From contig JBKJUS010000025.1 of NCBI GenBank assembly GCA_046590575.1, forward strand, positions 1 through 34,145: a DNA stretch of 34,145 bases, given 5' to 3'. Position 1 is the stretch's first letter; each line of letters opens with the position of its first letter. Below the pieces are notes generated by a model that searched no databases, was not told the DNA's origin, and saw only the letters and a program-made list of their open reading frames with translations. A program made the position numbers and the translations under genes. This document shows positions 7,082-14,231 of the stretch, in pieces. Source of the DNA: DATLNF01 sp046590575 (GTDB lineage: Bacteria; Actinomycetota; Actinomycetes; BP-191).

Positions 7082-7288
7082 ATGACGAAGACGCTGGTCG
7101 ACATTGATGACGATCTTCTCGCCAAGGCTGCCGCCGAGCTCGGCACCACGACGAAGAAGGACACCGTCAACGCCGCGCTGGCTGAGGTCCTCCGCCGTCG
7201 AGCCGCGCTGGAGCTGATGGACTTCGCGCGGGAGGGTGGCTTTGCAGACCTGCTCGATCCAGAAGTGATGACTCGAGCGTGGCGGTAG
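7082..7288 (+). CDS. vapB: VapB-type antitoxin
   Basis: 68-residue antitoxin. The N-terminal half MTKTLVDIDDDLLAKAAAELGTT followed by KKDTVNAALAEVLRRRAALE is the ribbon-helix-helix arrangement of the actinobacterial VapB group (DUF2191-like). The C terminus FADLLDPEVMTRAWR is the typical toxin-wrapping tail. The frame is open upstream to 6890, but the ATG at 7082 starts the conserved sequence and has GGGGGAG before it. The stop lies 10 nt inside the vapC frame, so the pair is translationally coupled. Confidence 0.9.
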   Translation: MTKTLVDIDDDLLAKAAAELGTTTKKDTVNAALAEVLRRRAALELMDFAREGGFADLLDPEVMTRAWR

Positions 7289-7701
7289 CGCGGTTCCTCG
7301 TTGACAAGAGCGCGCTGGCCCGGACTCACGTGCCGGAGGTGAATCAGCGGGTTGCCGCCATGCTCGAGGCCGGACTGCTTGCGACGTGCGGCATGGCCAG
7401 TCTCGAGGTGCTATTCAGTGCCCGCGACAGTGCCGACCACGCACGGTTGAAAACATTGCTCGACGGATCGTTCGAATGGCTGCCGACAGAAGACGTCGAC
7501 TTCCATCGGGCCGTCGACGTGCAGGCAGACCTGGCAGACGCTGGTACGCACCGGTCCGTCCCCTTGCCTGATCTGCTGCTGGCGGCGGTGGCGGAGCGTC
7601 ACAGAGTCGGGGTGCTGCACTACGACCGGGACTTCGACACGATCGCGGCCATCACGGGGCAACCGATGCAATGGGTCGTCCCGAGAGGCTCGGTAACGTA
7701 A
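7279..7701 (+). CDS. vapC: VapC-type PIN-domain ribonuclease toxin
   Basis: 140-residue PIN-domain protein. The acidic catalytic residues are in place: Asp in FLVDKSAL (D9), Glu in SLEVLFSARD (about residue 43), Asp in PLPDLLLAA and Asp in LHYDRDFDTIA. VapC toxins cleave tRNA or rRNA and are neutralised by VapB. The start is a GTG overlapping the end of vapB by 10 nt. Length and motifs indicate an intact, active toxin. It ends 12 nt before a convergent gene fragment. Confidence 0.92.
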   Translation: MAVARFLVDKSALARTHVPEVNQRVAAMLEAGLLATCGMASLEVLFSARDSADHARLKTLLDGSFEWLPTEDVDFHRAVDVQADLADAGTHRSVPLPDLLLAAVAERHRVGVLHYDRDFDTIAAITGQPMQWVVPRGSVT

Positions 7702-7713
7702 GCGGGCTCGGAG

Positions 7714-7956
7714 TTACTTCTTGATCTCGGTCAGCAGGGCCAGGGTCTGCTCGAGCATGAGGTCGCCGACACAACGGTCGATGGCGTAGCCGTCCTCGTA
7801 GTTGACGAAGACGTAGCCCCCGGCGACCAGGCCGAGCCCTTGTTGCGAGACCGGGTTGATCTCGAACGACTGCGGCATGTAGCCGAGCGCGTCGTTCGCC
7901 TGGGCGAGCGGGAAGGTGACCCGGCCGGACGCGCTCACCGCGCTCACGTCGTGCAT
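7714..7956 (-). pseudogene. C-terminal fragment of a larger protein, perhaps ceramidase-like hydrolase
   Basis: 80 residues can be read, MHDVSAVSASGRVTFPLAQA through to LALLTEIKK. The text looks like the end of a bigger enzyme: QANDALGYMPQSFEI and GYVFVNYEDGYAIDRCVGDLML resemble the C-terminal part of neutral/alkaline ceramidase-type proteins, but this is a weak recollection. The codon immediately before the ATG is TAG, and the same frame upstream holds more stops (for example near 8020 and 8102) between Pro/Arg-rich stretches, so no intact gene extends upstream. I read it as a decayed remnant lying convergent to vapC; a genuine small gene cannot be excluded. Confidence 0.5.
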
Positions 7957-8158
7957 CTACGCCGGCGGCCGCGCGCCGGGACCGGTGCGACGCGAGCCGA
8001 GCCGCGGGCGCCCGGTCACCTACGGCGGCACCGGCTTTGCGGGGCTGGCCGTGCCGCCTGGCGTCTCCGGGCTGCCGGCCTGCAGCTGCGCCCACTGAGG
8101 TTGCTACAGGAAAGGCTGGTAGTGCGGGGGGAATAGGGCCAGAACATTGATAGGCCGC

Positions 8159-8217
8159 TTCAACTCCGCACTTCGCCGACGACACGCGCCGAGTGTTGCG
8201 TCGTACCGCGGAGTTGA
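8159..8217. repeat. 59-bp nested palindromic repeat, copy 1
   Basis: Begins TTCAACTCCG and ends CGGAGTTGA, giving an outer stem with arms 8160-8169 and 8208-8217. An inner stem GACG-ACAC / GTGT-CGTC with a 2-nt bulge lies between. The copy at 21802 has identical end sequences and the same 59-bp length, but a mostly different centre. It lies in a 304-nt stretch (7957-8260) that otherwise holds only gene debris. Confidence 0.65.
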
Positions 8218-8260
8218 GCAGCGTCGCGCATGGGCAATTAGTCAGTCGTGCAGTCGGACC

Positions 8261-8815
8261 TCACGGCCGGCGACCTGTGAAGGCAATGAGCCTGGTCTGC
8301 TCGTCGGCGTCGTGGGGTACGTCGACCCTCGGGCCGTACTGTCCGCTGGCCCGGAGCATGTCGTCGAGGGGCTCCATGCCGACGAGCATGTCGTGCACGA
8401 CTTCAGGATCGAGGGTGTCGTTCAGACCGACGGCTCGAGCTAGGTCCCAGGTGTGTACGAGGACGTCGCCGAGGAAGAACATGGCGATGGCATCGTCAAG
8501 GCGGTGTGCGCCGGCCCGAGGGTGGCTGATCTCCAGGGCCGACGTGACGGGGTCGTCGAGGATCGCCTGAATGCCGTCATCGACAGCGCCCCACGCCCCG
8601 ACGGGGTCGGTCTCGACCGGGATGCCAGCGGGCAACGCCGGTCCGCCGGCCGAGGCGAGGAACGCGGGAATCCAGTCCACTAGGTGGCGTACCACGTCGC
8701 GGGCCACCCAGCCCTCGCATGGCGCTGGCCGCTCCCAGGCGTTTTCGGGCACCTCGTGTATCAGCTTGGTGAACCGACCGGCGACCCGGCGGTAGCGTGC
8801 AGCGATGTCGCTCAT
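8261..8815 (-). CDS. TIGR03086-type DinB-like (maleylpyruvate isomerase N-terminal fold) protein
   Basis: 184-residue four-helix-bundle protein of the mycothiol-dependent/DinB superfamily. Visible features are a first helix ending RFTKLIHEVPENAWERPAPCEGW, the metal-ligand helix RDVVRHLVDWIPAF, and FFLGDVLVHTWDLARAVG, where the second His ligand region sits; these match the TIGR03086 subgroup. Such proteins bind a divalent metal and some use mycothiol; the reaction here is unknown. The ATG complementary to 8813-8815 is chosen over an upstream frame because GGAGGAA lies 6 nt ahead. It diverges from the VOC gene at 8991 across a layered palindrome. Confidence 0.85.
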   Translation of the reverse strand: MSDIAARYRRVAGRFTKLIHEVPENAWERPAPCEGWVARDVVRHLVDWIPAFLASAGGPALPAGIPVETDPVGAWGAVDDGIQAILDDPVTSALEISHPRAGAHRLDDAIAMFFLGDVLVHTWDLARAVGLNDTLDPEVVHDMLVGMEPLDDMLRASGQYGPRVDVPHDADEQTRLIAFTGRRP

Positions 8816-8876
8816 AAAGGTTCCTCCGGCGCGGAGCCTATGCGCGCTCCTCGGCGAGAGGGTCCCGTACTCATTA

Positions 8877-8957
8877 GTTCTATCGTGGAGCGACAGCTGC
8901 GGTCTCCGGTGTCGTCTATGACACGTGAAACCGCAGCTCTCTGCACATGCATAGAAC
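8877..8957. promoter_or_regulatory. Layered palindrome in divergent promoter region
   Basis: Three inverted repeats share nearly one axis at about 8916.5: GTTCTAT (8877-8883) with ATAGAAC (8951-8957); AGCTGCGGT (8895-8903) with ACCGCAGCT (8930-8938); and GTGTC (8909-8913) with GACAC (8920-8924). Read outward, each strand shows ATAGAAC as a possible -10 region toward its own gene. The arrangement fits an operator set for a dimeric regulator controlling both genes; no regulator gene is adjacent. Confidence 0.5.
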
Positions 8958-8990
8958 GTCGAAAGCGTAGGGCGACCTGGGGAGACTGCG

Positions 8991-9401
8991 ATGCCGATCA
9001 GCTCAGGCTTCAACCACGTGGCGACGCTGACCACTGACATGGACCTGACCGTGCGCTTCTACGAGCAGGCGTTCGGCGGCGTCGTCACATTCGAACTGCA
9101 GAAGTCCGACGACCATCCGTGGATGAAGATCGTCGACCTCGGCGGGGGAGCGGCGCTCAACATCTTCGAGGTGGCGCCGGAGGACATGATCGGCGACCGC
9201 ACGCGGCAAGGCGGGCGAGGCGCGATCGACCATTTCGCGATAGCGGTCGATTCGCATTCGACCCTTGAGCAGGTGAGGAAACGGCTTGTCGACGCTGGCG
9301 CGCTCGAGGTCGGGGACATCCAACGTCTCGGCGACGAGTGGTCGGTGTTCTTCCGCGACCCGGACGGCATGGACCTCGAGGTTTGCTGCCCGGCGAACTG
9401 A
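8991..9401 (+). CDS. VOC-superfamily protein
   Basis: 136-residue glyoxalase-fold protein. The first module starts SGFNHVATLTTDMDLTVRFYEQAFGG with a metal-type His. The second starts IDHFAIAVDSHSTLEQVRKRLVDAG and ends VFFRDPDGMDLEVCC, with the usual DPDGxxxE edge carrying the acidic ligand. Function within the superfamily (dioxygenase, isomerase or lyase) cannot be told. ATG 8991 is preceded by GGGGAG. It diverges from the DinB-like gene; co-regulation is likely from the shared palindromic region. Confidence 0.85.
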   Translation: MPISSGFNHVATLTTDMDLTVRFYEQAFGGVVTFELQKSDDHPWMKIVDLGGGAALNIFEVAPEDMIGDRTRQGGRGAIDHFAIAVDSHSTLEQVRKRLVDAGALEVGDIQRLGDEWSVFFRDPDGMDLEVCCPAN

Positions 9402-9547
9402 CCTCTGGGGTGGTCCAGGCGGTGTGCCTGCCGCCCGTTGAGTTCGTGGGAAATCCCGGCGGGACGGGACATCGGGATCTTCCTCCCGGGACCTCTGCAT
9501 CACAGCATCACCTCTGTCCTAGTCGCGACATGACGGAGGTTCGGCAG

Positions 9548-10228
9548 ATGCCCAGCACCATGACCGCAACGGAGATCGGTACGACGGCCGCGAGTGGCCG
9601 AAGCGGTTCTTGGGCGCTCTGGGGGGTGGCCGCCGGTGTCACCGGCGTGCTCACCAACCTCGTCTTCGCACCGACGGTCCCAGAGGACCTGCGCCGCGAG
9701 GGCAACGAGGCGGAGGTTCTGGCCGAGCTCAGCCGTAGCAGCTATCACCTCAGCGCAGTCACTGGCTTTCTCACGGTGGCCTTCTTGCTGCTCTTCGCCG
9801 CGGGCCTGGCCCGCTGGGCGCGCGCTCAGGCCGCCGACTCGATCGCGCTGCGCGCAGCCCCGTCCGGTCTCGTCGCGAGCGCGGGTGCGCTGATCGTGGC
9901 GTACGGCGTGAAGGGCCAGCTTTCGTCGTACCTCGACGGGGGCTTCAACGACAAGTCGTACTCCGACGGAGCCCGCTACTTCTATTTCCTCCTCGACGAC
10001 CTTGCCGGCTACTACGGTTGGTGGGGAGTCACCGTCACCATTGCCTGCCTGAGCTACCTCGCCTTCCGGGAGCGACTTATCCCTCGCTGGATCGGCGCTC
10101 TCGGCGTGCTCGCGGTTCTGGTGCCGATCTTGATGCTGCTCGCGTTCGGATTCACCGGCATCACGGGAATTGTCAGCCCGCTATTCCTGGTGCTCGGCGG
10201 GATCGGCCTGGCCCGGCGGCGCACCTAG
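9548..10228 (+). CDS. Multi-pass integral membrane protein
   Basis: 226 residues with about six hydrophobic helices, at roughly residues 25-45, 68-90, 105-130, 150-175, 180-205 and 208-225. The first loop (APTVPEDLRREGNEAEVLAELSRSSYHLSA) and the tail LGGIGLARRRT resemble DUF4386-like membrane proteins, a family without known function. The ATG at 9548 has GGAGG 8 nt before it; ATG 9530 in frame lacks a site and is rejected. It is convergent with the response regulator at 10240 with only 11 nt between, and GGGAC-type repeats lie upstream. Confidence 0.75.
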   Translation: MPSTMTATEIGTTAASGRSGSWALWGVAAGVTGVLTNLVFAPTVPEDLRREGNEAEVLAELSRSSYHLSAVTGFLTVAFLLLFAAGLARWARAQAADSIALRAAPSGLVASAGALIVAYGVKGQLSSYLDGGFNDKSYSDGARYFYFLLDDLAGYYGWWGVTVTIACLSYLAFRERLIPRWIGALGVLAVLVPILMLLAFGFTGITGIVSPLFLVLGGIGLARRRT

Positions 10229-10239
10229 CGGTTGGTCAC

Positions 10240-10878
10240 CTAGTCGCCCACGCCAGCGTCGCGGGCGAGGGCTACGGCCTCCGCCCGCGTCGCCGCGGGC
10301 AGCTTGGCAAGGACCGTCGAGACGTTGTTGCGCACGGTCTTCTCCGAGATGCCCAAGTGGCGGCCGATACGCGCGTTGTCGTAGCCGCGCGCGAGCAGCT
10401 CGAGCACCTCGCGCTCCCGGGACGATAGCTGCGGGAAGGCGTGCGTCGCTGGGTGGACGCCGGCGGTCGCTGCGGCGAGCACCTGTGAGCTGACCCGGGA
10501 GCCGAGCACCGTCTCACCCCGCGCCACGCTCTCGACCGCACGCGCGATGTCCTCGGCGGCGGCTTCCTTGACGAGATAGCCCTTCGCACCGGCACGGAGG
10601 GCCGCGAAGAGCGACTCGTCATCGCTGTTCATCGTCACGACGAGGACGGCGGTTCGGGGATGCTCCGCGGAGATCCGCCGGGTCGCCTCGACGCCGTCCA
10701 GACCAGGCATGCGCAGGTCCATCAGTACGACGTCCGGATCGTGCGCCCGAACCGCCGCGATTGCCGCCTCGCCGGTGTCGGCGACGGCGACGACGTCAAA
10801 GCCGCGCTCGACGAGCACTCCGACCAGACCGTCGCGGAAGACTGGATGGTCGTCGGCGACCACGACCCGGGTCGTCAC
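10240..10878 (-). CDS. NarL/FixJ-family response regulator
   Basis: 212-residue two-component response regulator. The receiver domain fills residues 1-120, with acidic pocket D9/D10, phosphoacceptor D54 (VVLMDLRMPGLDG), Thr in VLVVTMNSDD and Lys in GYLVKEAA. The LuxR-type HTH covers about 147-205 (LSSREREVLELLARGYDNARIGRHLGISEKTVRNNVSTVLAKL). Start is a GTG complementary to 10876-10878, ten bases beyond the kinase stop, so kinase and regulator are co-transcribed. Targets are unknown; nearby genes are candidates. Confidence 0.93.
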   Translation of the reverse strand: MTTRVVVADDHPVFRDGLVGVLVERGFDVVAVADTGEAAIAAVRAHDPDVVLMDLRMPGLDGVEATRRISAEHPRTAVLVVTMNSDDESLFAALRAGAKGYLVKEAAAEDIARAVESVARGETVLGSRVSSQVLAAATAGVHPATHAFPQLSSREREVLELLARGYDNARIGRHLGISEKTVRNNVSTVLAKLPAATRAEAVALARDAGVGD

Positions 10879-10888
10879 GAGGTCGCCG

Positions 10889-12931
10889 TCACGAGGGCAC
10901 GGTGGCGACGGGCAGCACGGCGGTCACCGTCGTGCCCGCCGCGGGTCGCGAGTCGACGAGCAACTGGCCACCGACCTCGATGGCACGGTCGTGCAGGCTC
11001 TCCAGACCGATACCTGCCGTCGCCTCCGCACCGAAGCCGCGTCCGTCGTCGTGCACCGTCAGGCGCACTGCCCCGTCGTACGCCGTCGCGTGCAGCGTCA
11101 CGACCGAGGCTCCAGCGTGGCGGACGGCGTTGGTGATCGCCTCGGCGGCGATCCGGTAGGCGGCGACCTCCACTGCCGCGGGTAGTGCGGGCGGCAGGTC
11201 GACGTCGACCACGATGCGCACCGCGGAGTCGGCCGAGCCCAGAGCGCGTAGGGCACCGGCCAGCCCGAGTTCGTCCACCGCGGGCGGACGTAGCCCGTCG
11301 ACGATGCGGCGCACCTCTCCCACGGTGCCGCGCAGCCGGTCGCGTAGGCCTTCGGCCCGTGCAGCCAGGTCGGGGTCGCCGTGCAACTTGCCGGCCAAGC
11401 TGTCGAGCTGCAGCGCCATCCCGGCCAAGGCCGGCCCCACGCCGTCATGCAGGTCGCGACGCAGCCGCTTGCGCTCCTCCTCGCGGGCCTGCACCGTCCG
11501 CTCATAGCTGCCCTGCAGGTCGGCGGTCAGTGCTGCGGTGTGCAAAAGGGTGGCCACTCGGCGGGCAACATCCTCCAGCGCGGTCTGCTCCTCGGGCCGG
11601 AGCCGCTCGCCCCGCGATCGCCGGCCCACCACGAGTACGCCGATGCGTCGGCCGCGTTCGACCACCGGCAGCACGTGGGTGCCGACGATCGCCCGGCCGG
11701 AGGCGGCGAGCGGCTCTCCGTGAGCACCGAGCACCTGCACGAAGGGCAGCCGCAGCGCGGCCCGCACCGTCTCGGTCAGCGCCGACAAGGGGTCTGCGGC
11801 TGACGCAGTCGACTCGGCGACCTGCTGCACGACCGACATCGGGTCGCGCCGTGCCCCGAACAGACGGCGGTCGACCAGCCGCTGGAGCTGGCTGCGGCCG
11901 CTGGTGGCGAGCGCGACGACAAGCGCGGCGGCGTACGGGCCGATCTCGCTCGTGCTGCCGCTGGTGGCGCGGCCGACGAATGCGACCAGCCCGAGGTAAG
12001 TCACGAGCGACATGCCCGTGAGGAGCGAGAAGACGATCGTGCGGTTGACCGCTACCTCAACCTCGAAAAGGCCGTGCCGCAGGATCGCGACGGCGATCGA
12101 GACCGGGATCGCGGCGAAGCCGAGCGAGAAGAGAAGGTCACCGGCCGATGCGACGACCGCGCTGACGAGGCCGAGCGCCAGGCATGCCGCGAAACCAAGC
12201 AGTAACCACTGCATCTGAGCGCGTTCGATCCCTTCTGCGCGCCGCTGCCGGCGGGCGAGCCCGGCGATTGCGATGGGCGAGGCGACGAGCCCAAGCAGCG
12301 CGACGGCACCGGGTTGCAGGAGGCTCGGCGCTATGCCGAGGGCGTCCAGACCGAGCGGGTTGGCCAGGCCCATGCCCTCGATGTCGGCATCGGCCTTGAA
12401 CATCGAGGCGAGCATTCCGACAGTGGCGACGACGAGCACGCCGATGGTGAAGCGCCGCCACCGCCGCGAGGGGGCCCGACCTGTCGGGAAGAGGACCGGG
12501 AGCAAGGTCGGCTGCAGCCAGTAGGGCCAATACGTCCAGGCCGAAAGCCAGGTGGCTAGTTGTCCGAGCGGGAGGTAGCCGGGCCGGGCCACGCCAGTGT
12601 CGTAGGCCCACTGGTGCGCGAGCACTGAAACCCCGACCAGCGATCCGGACAAGAGGATCCAGCCCGTGGTGTTGCGGGGATCGCGGCGGAGCACAACTAC
12701 GCCGATGATCGGGAACAAGGCCGCGACGACAAGGTCGGAAACCGCGCTGCGCTGCACCGGCCGGTCCGCTGTCCGCGCGATCACCTCAAGCGCGACGCCG
12801 GCTATGGCGCAGCCGAGCGACGTGGCGCAGGCGGCGACTGCCACGCGTGCCGGCCAGCGGGGTTGGGGGTCCACGAGGCAAGTGTGCCGGACCGCTATGT
12901 CGGCAGTACTTTCGGCAAGTGGACTTGGCAT
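10889..12931 (-). CDS. Membrane-bound HisKA_3-type sensor histidine kinase
   Basis: 680-residue kinase. The first ~300 residues are a multi-helix membrane sensor, followed by a GAF-like segment (about 370-470), a short coiled coil (YERTVQAREEERKRLRRD), the HisKA_3 dimerisation box with phosphoacceptor H495 in RRDLHDGVGPALAG, and an HATPase with N-box AEAITNAVRHA, G1 DDGRGFG and GTTVTAVLP at the end. It phosphorylates the response regulator encoded 10 nt downstream. ATG complementary to 12929-12931 has no ribosome binding site. The architecture repeats that of the kinase at 16075, so the two are likely paralogues or a shared family type. Confidence 0.92.
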   Translation of the reverse strand: MPSPLAESTADIAVRHTCLVDPQPRWPARVAVAACATSLGCAIAGVALEVIARTADRPVQRSAVSDLVVAALFPIIGVVVLRRDPRNTTGWILLSGSLVGVSVLAHQWAYDTGVARPGYLPLGQLATWLSAWTYWPYWLQPTLLPVLFPTGRAPSRRWRRFTIGVLVVATVGMLASMFKADADIEGMGLANPLGLDALGIAPSLLQPGAVALLGLVASPIAIAGLARRQRRAEGIERAQMQWLLLGFAACLALGLVSAVVASAGDLLFSLGFAAIPVSIAVAILRHGLFEVEVAVNRTIVFSLLTGMSLVTYLGLVAFVGRATSGSTSEIGPYAAALVVALATSGRSQLQRLVDRRLFGARRDPMSVVQQVAESTASAADPLSALTETVRAALRLPFVQVLGAHGEPLAASGRAIVGTHVLPVVERGRRIGVLVVGRRSRGERLRPEEQTALEDVARRVATLLHTAALTADLQGSYERTVQAREEERKRLRRDLHDGVGPALAGMALQLDSLAGKLHGDPDLAARAEGLRDRLRGTVGEVRRIVDGLRPPAVDELGLAGALRALGSADSAVRIVVDVDLPPALPAAVEVAAYRIAAEAITNAVRHAGASVVTLHATAYDGAVRLTVHDDGRGFGAEATAGIGLESLHDRAIEVGGQLLVDSRPAAGTTVTAVLPVATVPS

Positions 12932-13132
12932 AAATGGGACTAGTCAGTCGCAGTTCGGAGCAGAGCGCCACCAAGGGCTTCCGCAAGGCGGTGACCGCGC
13001 AGGGCATCCGCGAGCTCTTTCGCGAGCGACCCGCTGGTCGACCCGGCGTCGTCGAGCAGCCCGGGATCTGGCAGCGGCGGCGGGCTGCACGACGACCACG
13101 AGCCGGTCGACAGCTAGGACTGCTCTACGACG

Positions 13133-13191
13133 TTGACATTCGGCGACTAGGCCGCGTATTTTTTGAACGGTGTTAGGAAGCGAGAACACCG
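13133..13191 (+). promoter_or_regulatory. Near-consensus promoter and operator of the TetR operon
   Basis: TTGACA (13133-13138), an 18-nt spacer and TATTTT (13157-13162) make the clearest vegetative promoter in the window. The GTG start at 13170 lies 7 nt behind the -10, so transcription should begin at or next to the start codon. CGGTGTT (13168-13174) and AACACCG (13185-13191) form a perfect inverted repeat with a 10-nt spacer overlapping the start, a fitting TetR autoregulatory site. Confidence 0.72.
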
Positions 13192-13793
13192 ATTGGCGGA
13201 CCGATCGCCGCGCTTCAGCCGCGCAGTCGATCATCGACGCCGCTTGGGAGTTGGCGCGGGCGCACGGGCTGGGTGGCCTCTCGCTCCGTGACCTCGCGCG
13301 AACCCTCGGGATGGCGACGCCGTCGCTCTACTCGTACTTCGACTCGAAGCATGCGCTCTACGACGCCATGTACGCCGACGGTTGGCGTGCGTTCATCGCG
13401 TTCGATCCGATCGTTAAGCCGCCCCCGGACCTGCGACGCGCGATCTGGCTCGGGCTGGACCGATGGATGCGTTTCAGCCTCGCTGATCCGGTCCGCTTCC
13501 AACTGCTTAGCTTGCGCACCATCCCTGGCTTCGAGCCGTCCGAGTCGTCGTACGCGATCGCCCAGCGGGCGTACGACGAGTCCTTCGCGCATCTGGACCA
13601 CGTCGCGCTCACCCAGGAGCACAAGGACGTGATCACAGCCTTCGCCTCCGGTCTGCTCAACCAGCAGTTCGCGAACGAGCCCGGCGGCACCCGGTGGGTG
13701 CGCCTGCTCGACACGACGGTCGACCTGGTCGCGCCCTGGATCGCCGAGACCCTTCCCAAGCCCAAGCCCCGATCGAGGATGGCCGCTCCATGA
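13170..13793 (+). CDS. TetR-family transcriptional regulator
   Basis: 207-residue repressor. The N-terminal HTH is at about residues 18-65: AAQSIIDAAWELARAHGLGGLSLRDLARTLGMATPSLYSYFDSKHALYDAMY, with the conserved TPSLYxYFxSK recognition turn. The C-terminal ligand domain carries WLGLDRWMRFSLADPVRFQLL and resembles TetR_C_33/WHG-type domains. The start is a GTG (13170), consistent with a leaderless transcript. Its stop overlaps the ATG of the next VOC gene by 4 nt, so it heads a three-gene operon that it probably represses in response to the VOC/MBL substrate. Confidence 0.9.
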   Translation: MLGSENTDWRTDRRASAAQSIIDAAWELARAHGLGGLSLRDLARTLGMATPSLYSYFDSKHALYDAMYADGWRAFIAFDPIVKPPPDLRRAIWLGLDRWMRFSLADPVRFQLLSLRTIPGFEPSESSYAIAQRAYDESFAHLDHVALTQEHKDVITAFASGLLNQQFANEPGGTRWVRLLDTTVDLVAPWIAETLPKPKPRSRMAAP

Positions 13794-14221
13794 CAGCTCC
13801 CACCGCGCAGCTGCACCACGTCGCACTCACCGTCACCGACCTCGACGCGAGCATCCCCTGGTACGAAGGGGTGTTCGGCATCCGCCTCGTCATGGATGTC
13901 CCGCACGAAGGCGGTGTAGGAAAGCTGCTGGCCAACGAGACGATGAGCCTGAGCGTCGTACTGCACCGGCATGACGCCAACGACGGTGCTCTGTTCAGCG
14001 AGACGCATGCCGGCCTCGACCATGTCGGCTTCGCCGTCGCGTCGCGCGACGACCTGATCGCGTGGCAGGACCATCTCGAGACGCAGGGCGTGGTCCGGGC
14101 CGACACCGCTGGCAAGCCGCTGACCCAGTCGCCGATCACCGACGCGCCGTACGGCTCGGTCCTCGTGTTCCGGGACCCCGACAACATCCAGCTCGAGCTC
14201 TTCTCACCCGCTGCCCGTTAG
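13790..14221 (+). CDS. VOC-superfamily protein, putative ring-cleavage/glyoxalase-like enzyme
   Basis: 143 residues with two VOC modules: LHHVALTVTDLDASIPWYEGVFGI at the start and LDHVGFAVASRDDLIAWQDHLETQG in the second half, closing with VLVFRDPDNIQLELFSP, where Glu is the usual third metal ligand. Histidines in both modules support a metal-dependent enzyme rather than a degenerate binding protein. ATG overlaps the TetR stop (ATGA). It is followed 10 nt later by the MBL gene, so the pair probably act on the same compound. Substrate unknown. Confidence 0.88.
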   Translation: MTAPTAQLHHVALTVTDLDASIPWYEGVFGIRLVMDVPHEGGVGKLLANETMSLSVVLHRHDANDGALFSETHAGLDHVGFAVASRDDLIAWQDHLETQGVVRADTAGKPLTQSPITDAPYGSVLVFRDPDNIQLELFSPAAR

Positions 14222-14231
14222 GAGACGAGTC

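Noticed and set aside
7652..8185. 177-residue minus-strand ORF over the vapC end and debris
   Set aside because: The residues are Arg/Ala-rich in the out-of-frame reading, while the frame of the 7714-7956 fragment has protein-like sequence.
12934..13176. 80-residue plus-strand ORF between kinase and tetR
   Set aside because: Arg-rich, no ribosome binding site, and it contains the tetR promoter and operator; no family resemblance.
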